Translations under genes and position numbers: made by a program
The notes under the pieces: generated by a model
What the model was told of the DNA's origin: nothing
The model's input: the letters and a program-made list of their open reading frames with translations, nothing else
The model's database searches: none
Assembly (NCBI RefSeq): GCF_921293095.1
Contig: NC_060252.1
Location: 81,612,866 to 81,676,865 of the forward strand
Source of the DNA: Ischnura elegans
Taxonomy: Eukaryota; Arthropoda; Insecta; Odonata; Coenagrionidae
DNA: 64,000 bases
Direction of reading: 5' to 3'
Shown here: piece after piece, positions 32,301-44,300 of the stretch
Position numbering within the stretch: position 1 is the first letter of the stretch
Layout of the letters: the number at the start of each line of letters is the position of its first letter

Positions 32301-35300
32301 AGAGATATACAAATGGACTAGAGTGCCCCATTGCTTTTGCTTCAAGATCACTGAGCAAAGCGGAAACTAATTATGCACAAATTGACCGCGAAGCTCTAGC
32401 AATCATCTTTGGGGTTAAGAAATTTACCCAATACCTATATGGGCGGAAATTTACTTTGAGAACAGATCACAAGCCCCTGCTTTACATTTTAGGAGAAAAG
32501 AAAGGTATTCCCCAAATAGCAGCCAACAGGTTACAGCGCTGGGCAATAATCTTGCAAGGGTATGATTTCCAAATCAAGTACATAAAGGCCACGGAAAATA
32601 GGGTTGCGGATGGACTTTCAAGGTTGCCACTTAGAGAAGAGGAGGTAGAAATCAAAGAATTCTCATATATTGAGTGGGGAGAAAGAGAATTTCTGCCGGT
32701 TACTGTAAAGAGAGTGCGACAGGAATCTCAAAGGGACCCCCTATTAGCCAAGGTCCTGGACTATTGCATGTTCGGGTGGCCGGTAAAGGGGGAAGAGAAT
32801 GTAAAGCCCTATTTTAACAGAAAAATGGAACTAAGTGTGGAACAGGGATGCCTGATGTGGGGTAATAGGGTTGTTATCCCTGAAAAGTTGAGGCCCATTA
32901 TCTTGAACGAATTGCATGCCAGTTATCAGGGCATTGTGAAGATGAAGTCTGTTGCGAGGTCATATGTTTGGTGGCCTAAGCTGGATGAGGACTTAGAAGC
33001 GTTAGCTCGGGCATGCACCGCATGTGAAGAAAATAAACCCCTCCCAAATAAAGCCCCTTTGAAATGCTGGGAAAGGCCAGATAAACCATGGGTACGCTTA
33101 CACATAGATTTAGCTGGTCCGTTTATGAGTAAAGTCTTTCTTGTGGTAGTTGACAGTTCCACAAAATGGCCAGAGGTTTTTCAGCTGAGTAAAAGCAGCT
33201 CAGAGGAAATTTTGGGTCACTTAAGAGCTCTGTTTGCAACCTTTGGGCTACCTGAGGAAATTGTGAGTGATAATGGCACACCATTTACCTCTTGGGAATT
33301 TCAGAACTTTTGCTCTATGAACGGCATTAGGCACAGGTTTTCCCCTCCATACCATCCTGCCACAAATAGGGCTGCAGAGAACCTGGTAAAGTGTTTCAAA
33401 AGCAAGATAATGACCCTAGTAAACTCAAATGTACCCTTGCACATTGCCTTACAACGGTTCCTGTTTGATTGCAGAATAAGCCCTCATTCCACTACAGGGG
33501 AGCCACCCAGTCTGTTGATGTTTGGGCGGGTTCTTAGGTCACGCCTATCACTTCTCAAACCCAGCATTAATCAGACTGTCACCACGAAGCAGGAGCACCA
33601 AAAGAGGTCCCATGGCACCTCTACCCAACTGAGGACCTTCAATGTGGGTGACAAAGTGTGGGCTACACCTTACACCAGAGGAGGAGCAAGACAGTGGAAA
33701 GAAACTACTGTTGTGTCAGTGCTGGGATCAAGAAATTACAGGGTGGAGACAAAAGATGGAAGTGTGTGGCATCGCCACATTGATCAGCTCAGGGAAGTGG
33801 GGACTGGGGTGATAGGTAGGGCTGAGGAAACTCAGGTTTCGAGTGAAATGAAAAGTGAGTTAATCGTTCCAGGGAAGGCAACTGCTATGAGCTGCAGCAG
33901 AAGTGGTAGTTCAGAGCCTGTGGGGTACTGGCAGACAGGGTTGGGAAAGGGTTGTGACAATGTGGAGAGTGTGCAAAATGACTCAATAAAAAAAACAGGG
34001 GGGGATAGTGAACCAAGAGTTGAGGAAATGCAAACACGGTACCCTAAAAGGGCAAGAAAAGTAAAAGAAATGTGTGAGCATTGGTGGGGGGGGGGGGAGT
34101 GATGTCAATCATTGAGATTTTTTTTTCTCTTTCTTTCTTTTTTTTGCTAATGTCAGCTGTTCCTCTGTGTATGTAATTAATTCCTTTGTATTATATAATT
34201 AGTCTCTTGTTCGTCGGGTTGGGATGTTCCCTCTCTTTTTGGGAAGGGAGGAGTGTGATGTATGTATTACGTTTGTCAATTGATCCTGCCGCTCCACGGC
34301 AGGCAATTGTTCCTGGAATAAAAACGTGGTGTTGCCGCCATCTTGGCAGTTGCACGCTGGCACTGGAATGGTCGTGTTGATTTGCCCCGATATACCACAA
34401 ATCTGAAAGGCCTTGTCAGAGTGTGCATCACGGCCATGATGTAGTTATTCTTTCTGGAAAGTTGTTTCCCCTTTCCCAACTTAGAATAAAAGGAAAAAGG
34501 CAATATTGCACTACCTATTGATGTGTTAGCAATGTTATTGGAACTACTCCATACAAAAGGGAAGATCTTTCGTTCTAATGCTACTGCTCTGCAATATAAC
34601 TGATTTCTGAAAAACACACATCCGCTGCAAGATCACAGATTCAGAAAAGTGGTTTGGACGGATGCTTAAAACCCCGCAACATTGGAAACTACACCGTCAG
34701 GCACCACACCGCGTAGTTGTGTCTCGCAAAAGTTTTCTGGATGCAACTGCTGTGAGACTCAGATCCGTGAGGGAGATTAAGCCCCACGATGCTAGAAAAA
34801 CAGGAACATATAACTCCCGTGAGGGTATTGGCACGCGAACATGCCATTGCTCAGCAGTGGTTATAGAAATCGAGGGCTTACGGCAAACTGTCTATGCAGG
34901 CGAGTGCCTGGCTATGACTCATGCTAGCTCTACTTCCACTGCCTTTACTTCTACTATTCCCTTCCTCTCCAACTTGACATTGACTAGTCTCCGCATAAAC
35001 ATGCCCGAGTGCGACGAAATCTCCGGTTCTCTTGGACTGTATTCAACCGCATGCGAGGCCACCGCAATAATTGCGCATTTATGATATGAAGTATACATTA
35101 AAAGATCGTAGATAACATTTTTCTTAATTTACGATTGGTTAATCATTGAAGAAACTTCTAAAATTAATCAAGATTTTTTTTCCCATACTGACCATCGTCT
35201 CCAATGCTACAGCAGATGTCCAAGAAACCTTAAAGCATTCCTTGTCAGCAAGTAAATAAAATAATTCCATTTTATGAAGGTAATTCTAATCGAAATAATA

Positions 35301-38300
35301 AGCCAGGTGTAGCCTTGAAAAATATCCTCGTGCTTTAGCATCCAATTTTATTTTTTTATAAAAATCGTGAAAACGTCGAAAGGAGTACAAACTCATGCAC
35401 GGATAAACCGCAGCCAGATAATTGGGAGTCGGCTGTATATTTTTAATAGTTGTTCATGTAAAAAATAACTTTAAAAATTTCAACATAAACATTGCTGTAC
35501 ATAATCACCTCACAAGGTCACGAAGTGTTACGCATTACAGTTGTGCACGCAATAAAGTTGCCAAGCGATGGGCATCAAGCTATAGAACAAACTGCCTACA
35601 GGTCTTAAAACTGTGAATTACATGAATATGTTTAATTTGAAATTGAAAAGACTATTAATGACCAAGATGTGTTATCCAGTTGATGAAAACCTTAATGATA
35701 CATTTTAGCTCTTAGATGTAAAATATGTGCACAGGTAAATATCCTTGCAGCTATGTTCGTATGTACACATAATATTGATGTGCCTCATGTCACATCAATA
35801 TTTCATTAATTTCGTTCATTATTTTACATCATAATAACAAAAAATTTGCAATAACGTACTTTGTAATAAAGTCTATTGAAAAATTTGGGCCACTCCATTT
35901 CAAAATACATAAATTATTTTAAACAAAAATGTAAACTTTCAAAAGAAAGAATAAAATATACAATTTAAACAATTTTGCATTCACCCAATACCATGCCACA
36001 ATCAATCTGACTTAGGTAAAATGTGAGTCAGTAGAAAAGCAAGGAGGGAAAATAGATATGGACTGAGCAGTACTAACAGTAATATCACAGCAGTTAAAAA
36101 GGGCAATTTCATTCTGACTGACCAAGCATACTTAGACAGATTTAAATTACTTCTTTCCCATAAGTAGGTACTTCAGTTATAAAAATATGTATGGATACCA
36201 ACAATATTCCAGAAAATATCAAGAATAAATTTAGATTATATAGAAGAATTATTGTGATAAGTATAGTGATCAAATTATAATGATACAATAGAGTCTTGTT
36301 AACATGAACAACATTATTATGAAGCAAATCATTGGTTCCAACGAAAAGGCCAATCCAATCTATAGTATAAGAAACATTATTATGAAATTTTTTGTAAACT
36401 GGGACCCGTCCCATTCCCAGTGGCTACTAAGGAACTTTATTTTGAAGTTCCACGAATAAGCAACGGTATTTAGGATAATATACACTACCCTACGTTACAA
36501 TCATTGCGCTATGTTAAAGTTTTCCACTTGCACTGTGCCCAAGAGCATCAATAATGATTCTTTCTTCAGTAGGAGATAATAATTCAGTATGCACGCAACA
36601 TCATATAATAATAGCTTCATTCCTGTGAAACCATGGTGACCCACTTATTACCACTCATAAATTGGATGTACAGTAAGTCCTCTTCTTACGAATATTCCAT
36701 TTTGGAACTTTTCAGAGATACAAAAATAAAAAAAATTCAAGTGTGCCAGAAATTTCAAATTTGGCCCCTTTCGAGTTGCCAGATGCAACACGGTGTAGCG
36801 TAGAGGAACTCACACTTTGGGCGTTATCTGAATAAAGTATCCTTAATTCCGATGTGAAGTCAGGAACTGTACATCGTTTCACCCATCCTTCTTTCCTGCA
36901 TGCGAACAGCAATTTTTTCGGCTTTGGCTGCGTCGCACGCGAACTAGATCAGTTCGCCACAATCATGACTTCACACACAATTGTAAAGCAGGGCTGCATT
37001 CTGCAGGATAACTGCACCGCACGGTCTAAAAATGCATCTTGTTTGTATATCAAGGACTTACTATATTCGGGAAGATATCAACCCTCGATTGTGTTATGCC
37101 TAATTCTTCTATTGATCAAATCAATCAAATGTGCTTGTTTTTATATATTCGCACATAATTTAATCGCATATATTACACACATGACTCTGAAGCTATTCTG
37201 CAGTGGGACTATAAGTACGGAAGAATGAAGAGACAAGAAATTTTGACTAAGTCTGTTTTTTCGTGATGATTCCTGAAAGAAACATTCATACCAACTTCGT
37301 TATTACAAACCTCCGGTTTTTCGGTCCCATGAACTTCGTAATAACGAGAGTCTACTGTAACTAGCATAACATAAAAACACGTCCATTAATGACTTCTACC
37401 TACTCTACACTGAACTGAGTTAAAATTCCCTGAATCTTTGAGCATTTACATAGCTGCATTTTGGTTCAAAACACACCATTTCTGCTAAAGTATTAAAATA
37501 ACATTGTGAAATCTTTAACTTGAGCAAGGATGCAAGTAATAAGTAATAGTTGTATCTCCCAAGGGTAAATCACATAACCATTTTGAATGACTCCAATGCT
37601 ATGCATGATAAAAAAATAGACTGGCAAGATACAAGGTTATATGGAAAGTTATAGGTTAAAATATATGATAATGGTAAGGAAGTCAATTTTGCAAATGAAA
37701 GACTCTGTCATTACTCAATAAAAATCACCATACTTAATTTTCAAACATGCAAACGCACACATACTTAGCAACAAATACAGATGGTAAAAGATAAAAATTA
37801 CTAATAAATACCTGTTTAAAAAATAATGTGAAGTGGCACAAAGGAGGGCTTGCAAAATATGAGCTATGAGTGGAGACATCTCTCACACAGCGAATCAACT
37901 GCAGATCAGACTGCTTCCGCAAAGAATGGAAACAGGGAAGATTGTCCTGCACACGAGTTTCATCACAAGTTCCATGGCCAATATTAATATTGACTGGACT
38001 GTGTCTCCTCATTCCTATATCTCCATGGCCTTGAAATAAAAATTAATTATACCATTATAAGAGTAATAGGCACAGGCAAAGCCTTAAACAACAAAAAAAA
38101 CTAATAACTAGAAAAACTAAACTGAATGAAAACTGAACTATTTCAAAGGACTACAATTGGTGGTATACAGTACTGCACAATTCTTTGGAAAATCACATGG
38201 TCAGGAACAAAAATTTTGATCTAGCATCAAAGACTTTTTCACGAAGCCAACAGGGTTTCATGGTTAGGTGAGAAGAGTTGACAGTTCACTCATTCAGATA

Positions 38301-41300
38301 AAGCACATACATATTTTCAAATATGATTTAAATGCTATTTTGATGTTTTGGATAGCATATTTACTGCTGGTATGGTATTTGAAGGAGGCGACCGACAGCT
38401 TAGGTCCTTCGCGCCATGAGGGAAGGGTATGGAAGGAGTGGTGGAGAGAAACCTGGCGTCGGCATTAGCCTGCTCTTAACGAAAGGTGCCAAGGGGACCA
38501 CGGCTTAACGTCCCATCCGACGGATGGAGTGTTGCACTTGAAATGTCCTCCACACAACACTCAAGCAGGGATCAGGCAGTCTCTGAAAATTCTCTGCCGC
38601 TGCTGGGATTTGAACCCAGGCCCACCGGGTGAGAAGCCAACACTCTAGCCACCACACCAACCCAATCCCCATATATACTGCTATTTCCAATAAAAACATT
38701 CTAGGAGGCATAACAATCAGCCCTATATAATTTACAAAATTGTGATATTAAAAAATTCTGTGTCTTTGCTTTTGAAAATGCTCCTACTGAGTGATACTCA
38801 CTATAGGTTTCACTGTACATTAAAAAATCTACCACAGCTGAAAAGCTGCCCAATAGAGACCAACATTATTACAACTTATAATAAAAATTACTTTCTAAAT
38901 ATGCAGCAACAAAAATGTTGCACAAAAATTAGCCACGCCTATACTTGCTTTGACATTGTATTTAACAAGTTAACCATTGTGACATATGGTCACTGCATTG
39001 CATGTACGTATTGTAGCGGTACGGTCCGGAGCCGGCCCGACGCGTCAATTTAAAACATCGCGGCTGGGGTTACGTCTGTGCGCACGCTCACATTTTTAGC
39101 ATTTTTGAACAAGTTCTGCACTAAATCTGTGTCAAGGGTTTATTTTTTTGTTAAATGTAGAATATATTTTTTTTTATGTATGTGAATTCAAGTGAAATAG
39201 TGTGGAAGTGGATTTCCGGGAGAGGCGACGTTGTGGTTCTCTCCTGGAACGTGTTTGAAAACCCGCCTCTCGGTTGGGAAAAAGAGGGCGTTGGTGTGCA
39301 TCGGAGGTGGTAGTGGGAAATAAATAGGTTATAAAAGGGAGAGACGAGAGGTCTCGCTCTCTCTCTCCTACGCTCGGTCAGGAAAGAAGTCGAATCGTAA
39401 GTGTGCAGCGATAAGTGGTGGCAGCAAGGCTACGGCACGTGGAGGTGGCATGCACGTGGACAGCTGGCTAGGGGTGGCGAGGACATCTGAAAAAGGACAT
39501 AAGCTTGGAATTTCCCAAAGCCCGAAAAGGTCCTTTGAATTCAGATTGTTCCCCCCTCCGACAGTCCCTAGTGTACTCTCCATAAAAAGGCCCTAGTGAA
39601 TTCGCTGTTGACTGGTCTTAGTCACGGCCCTGCAAGACTTAAGTGCTAGCGTGGAGGAGCTTGAGCATTATTTCTGAATGTTAGTGGTTACTTGGCGTAT
39701 CATTGAGCCCTAATTCAAGACGGGTGGCCATTTGAACTGACTAACGCATAATTTCATAATTGCCTTGCACGTAATTTTTGTGAGTCTGACTTCACACTAT
39801 TCGCGTTGTTCATTAGCTAAGGTGCATTGATGGTATTTTGTTATTGGGAAATATCATTTTTTTTAAATAATATTCATTGATAAAGTGAGATTGTGATTTT
39901 GAAGGAGAAGACAAATGTTCAAATTTCATGTTGGAGGTGACGCCGATGTATTTTGGAAAGGGATTTATCATTTGTGTTTGGGGAATATTTTGGTTTCTGT
40001 GTAAACTTTTGAACCAATGGTATTTCATTTATTATAATCAGTTGTGAAAGGGATTTCATTGAATTTACTTTTTTTTGCTATTGCCACGAGTGCCTTTAAT
40101 CCTTTTGTAAGTGAGTGTGCGTGCAGGCACGTTCAGTTGGGGGACTTGATTTGGAGCCCTGAAACGGTAAGTCTAAGTAGGGGCAATTTTATATTTTGGG
40201 GAAGTGGAGAATTAACTATCACATGTTCGGGGAGATATCGGACGAGAGGCGAGCGGGCGGCTCTCGCGGTTTGAACAGTTACAGTATGTAATGCAGGAAT
40301 GCAGGTAAAGCAATCATAAGATATCATTATTGTTAAAGTTCATAAAGGGAATCATAACAAAAATGACTCAAATCTACTTACCAGGACTATCAGTCATAGA
40401 TGATTGGCTTGAAGTGTAATAGCCACTAACCCTATGTGTGAGTAAGTCTCCTGGCACTATACCATTCATGGCATAGATCTGAAATACAAAAATAAATTCT
40501 CTTTCAGCTTACAAAGGTAGAATCTGATCCTTACTAGTTTACACTAGTATGCAAACTCAAGTGCACATGATTTCTGAGCCGATATACTAACAGATTTATA
40601 GTATTAGTCACCTCTATGATTGAGGCATTATCATAATCCAAATGATAAAAAGAAACAATGCTAACCTGCTGTTGAATACTGCTTCGTCGACTGGTACTCC
40701 TAATTCCAGAGTCTTTTCTACTGTTAATTGACAGGCTCATACTCAAATGGTCTTCAGTACTTTGAATGTTCACCGGGACTTCAAGGCGAACCCCTTGCAT
40801 GCTGGGACTCAGTCCATCCCCATCACCTCTTCCATTGTTCCGGCAAGAAACTTGCCCAGCCTCCCCACATACTGAGGCCCCCTTTGAGGGTGAAGAGTAC
40901 CTTAATGGCACTGAACTTTCACCTAGAAAAATAAATTCATATCATTACAGATCAAAACAGCAAAATAATTGCTTTACATAACTAATTTTTCAAGACATTC
41001 CATGAGTAAAACATGTAACATAAATTATCCATTGACCAAATATAAATTTCAATCAATATCAATCAATTCTAAAAATTATTTATCATAGCATTAGAATTAT
41101 TGTACCATTATTATTTTGACATGAAGTTACCACTGAAACATTTAAGCAGCTTGTTTATCATCTTACCTTGAAAATGGTCCTCTTTTAAAATAGAAGAGAA
41201 CTTATAAGTCATGGTGTATTTCAACAGTAATAGTAACGACTAAACTTATGCAGAAATGAAAGAACTACACAGTTTGTTTTCTCATGCATGTATATTATTT

Positions 41301-44300
41301 TTAGTAATGGGGTTTTACGTGAGCATGCTTCAAGCAACTTTCTAATTATGGTTTCAGAACTACTCTACACTTTAGTACCGACCACAAAAAATTCATTCCA
41401 TTAGATTCAGAGAGGTATTTTATGGATACAGTTTACACACACTTTCAAGTGCAATCATAAGTAGAAAGGAAAAAATTCAGTACCAGCATAATAAGCCTGT
41501 TCATGCGATGAGTACCAAGGAGGTCAATGGCTCAACATCCCTTCTCAAGGACAAAATGCTGCACCTTGCTTATCCTTCTCAATATAGGAAGTGGGAAGCA
41601 AAAAATATGTCTTTAGGCAGCTCATTAGCACTGCATGTCAGCACTTGAACATTTCCACCACCGCAGTTCAATGTGAAGCAACATCTCAATAAAATATCAG
41701 TCAAATAAGTGGCTCTTGTGCTCTCTGACCTTGGTTAGGGTTGGTGGTGAGTCTGTTCAAACCCTTGGCAGCAGCCTTGGAACTATGGATTCGACTCTTT
41801 CTCGACGTCGCTTGAACATGATGAGTGCCCCTCCTTCCTAAGGAACCCTCCCCAATGTACATATAGCTGGGACTTTCTTGGCCACCCCTGGAAGGTCTAC
41901 TCATCCCATTCTCTGAGTCTAGGATACTTGGCAATGAGCAGGCTTTCTTGGAGCGCAGAAAGAAAGGGCTCGCTTGAGTGGAAAGCTCAAGACGATGAGC
42001 TAATGGTGGTGCAGGTAGGGAAGGCCCTCTTCGCTGAGGCGATGGTGGTAACAATGGAGTAGTTGATTGTGGAACAGCCAATGACTCAGTTTTCACTACA
42101 TCTTCAGTCTCAGATCTCGGTTTAATAATGAAGTATGTCTTCAATCCTTTAAAGACAAATGATTAACATAGAACAAGGAAAACAAATAGACTTTACACTG
42201 AAAAGACCCAATACCAATAACTATAATGGGAACATCCGGGCATGTAGCATAAAATTTGCTTTGGGGGGGTGCCAATACTGGCATTATGTACATATAGTAT
42301 ATTTGCATCGGAAAACTATAAATTTCATAACACGAGCTGATTGACTTCCTGTAATTCTGAAATTTATAGTCATTATTAATTTTACTGAGCAGCCACAGTT
42401 ATTATGGCTTGGTATCAGAAGGCATTTGTTACCAAAATCTGCCTGATTTATCAAAGAATTTAGGGCTCTGTCAGGAATAGTAAATATTATAAGTTCTAAG
42501 AGACCTCCCAATATGTGTATAAAGCTGTTTAATCACCAACCACAATTTGAAAAAAGTGAAAAAAGAATGGCTATATTCATGAATTTAATTTATGACTATT
42601 TTTTGTGTCATTGTTTTTATACAGTAAATGACTACTTATACCATCATCAATGATTATACAAGGTTTTTGTAAGTATTGATACACATATTTTTGTTAAATT
42701 ATGTATTTTGACGTGCCTTATATACTTGCACCTTGTACTAATGGATCTCATGGGCAAATAAATTATTATTTTCATACCATTTTGAGCAAATTTCAAACCT
42801 AAGACCCTGGTATCAGGCAACAACTATCAATAGATACAAGGAAGTCAGCGGTAACAGCCCCTCCGATGATTGTCTCCACAAGGGTATCTTTGGGGGCCAG
42901 TCGCTGCAAGGAATAAATTTGGGGGAAGCTGAAGTCCCCTCTTAAGCCCCCTCCCCCACGGCTACATGCCTGGGTGCATCCATGCCTTAATGCCTATTGC
43001 CCACAATGGGCACATTTAGCATTGCTCAATAAAAACTATTTGTAACACATTTTAAGCAATAAAAAAAATTTACCATCAACAAAATAAAAAGTGGATTCTT
43101 TCCAACTAACAATAGGGTAGTTTCCTTCATCAAAGAAAACGAAAGGCATTGATTGCGATTCGTTACCCACCATTAGTGTATTCATAATACACAAATTATT
43201 TGGTTTTTGAAATACCGGTTTAGACGAATGGCAAGGGTCAAATTTTATCCTCATTTGAAAAAGGCCAGATTGGCGCCCATGCGATTCCACTCCGCATGAC
43301 ATCACAGGGACCTAGTTTCTATACGAGTAGATAGGAGTTTTACATCGTCTGAGGTTACCAATGCATGCATGAGGCACAGAGCTCAGGGAAACATGTCTTA
43401 ATAATCACCTATTAAAACTGGCAAAGTTCGGAAAGTTTTCTTCGTTTGATAAGGTATTAATAAACCCTTTTTTAAGCCAAGCGCTACCATCCAGCAAGGT
43501 ACTCAGCTATCCGCTAGCATCCTGCGACGTATCAGCGCTAAGCCTCGCCTCAAGGTCACCTCACCGGGCGGGAGGGGGAACCAGAAATACGACGTACGGA
43601 GATATTTCCCGGCATTCATTCTTAAGCGTCGCGTTTTCGCGCGCTTGAAAATTTCACTTTTCATTTAATCGCGAAAAATAGATATAGTCATTTAAAAATC
43701 TAAAAGCGTGAAATACGTACTCCAGGAGTAATAATCTTTCGATTAAAGCAATAAAAAAATAACAGGAAACCACCCTATTAGTATAACAACAAATAAATAT
43801 TTAAATGTGACACGACAGAAAATTTAAAGACATTGAATTGTGAATTATGAGTGAAATATGTGGTCCGTAAAAAGTAGGATACACATGTAGTGCTCAACAT
43901 ATTGTGTTCAAAACATTAGCAACACAAAATAGGATATTTTCTTTCATAAATAATTCCACAGTCTGAAGTTATTTGTATTCCATTAAAGAGATAACTAAAT
44001 AAACTGAAAGAAGACGACTTTACAAGCTAAAATAACTGATTTCATAAGTTGATGATGTAAGTAGAATTCTGGTTAATTTACTCTACTAATTTAGGAATAT
44101 TTAACTACATACATATGTTAATATGTCCTGCATGGGTATTTTTTATTTCTTTTTATGTAACTAAACATTGACGTGCCGTATATCATGGAACATGTACGTA
44201 CCAAGATCTCCAGGGAAGTAAATATTAATATTATTATTATTACTCGTCCAGGGGCAACCTCTTGTTAAAGGAGGAATTGTTAAAATAAGTGTAGATTTAT

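Larger units (their letters stand above)
28340..34399 (+). mobile_element. Ty3/Gypsy element with both LTRs (young fossil)
   Basis: Two LTRs of 142 and 146 bp run TGTGATGTAT to ATACCACA and are flanked by the 5-bp duplication AATCT (28335-28339 and 34400-34404). The parts in order are: primer-binding site directly after the 5' LTR (TTGGCGACGAGG); gag region with zinc knuckles (about 28500-29300); protease (DTGSA, about 29540); reverse transcriptase (about 29850-32100, interrupted by another LTR-like insertion); RNase H (about 32240-32640); integrase (about 32870-33560); polypurine tract at 34241-34253. No envelope region is seen. The style fits the Mag-like, K02A2.6-type lineage. It is broken, with a few frame breaks plus the insertion. 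The LTRs are roughly 97% alike, so it is young. Confidence 0.92.

Noticed and set aside
36854-37228. 124-codon plus-strand open frame
   Set aside because: It lies inside a Tigger-like non-autonomous element and does not resemble a transposase.
39368-40327. Open frames in the solo LTR
   Set aside because: Non-coding LTR sequence. Frames are short and on both strands.
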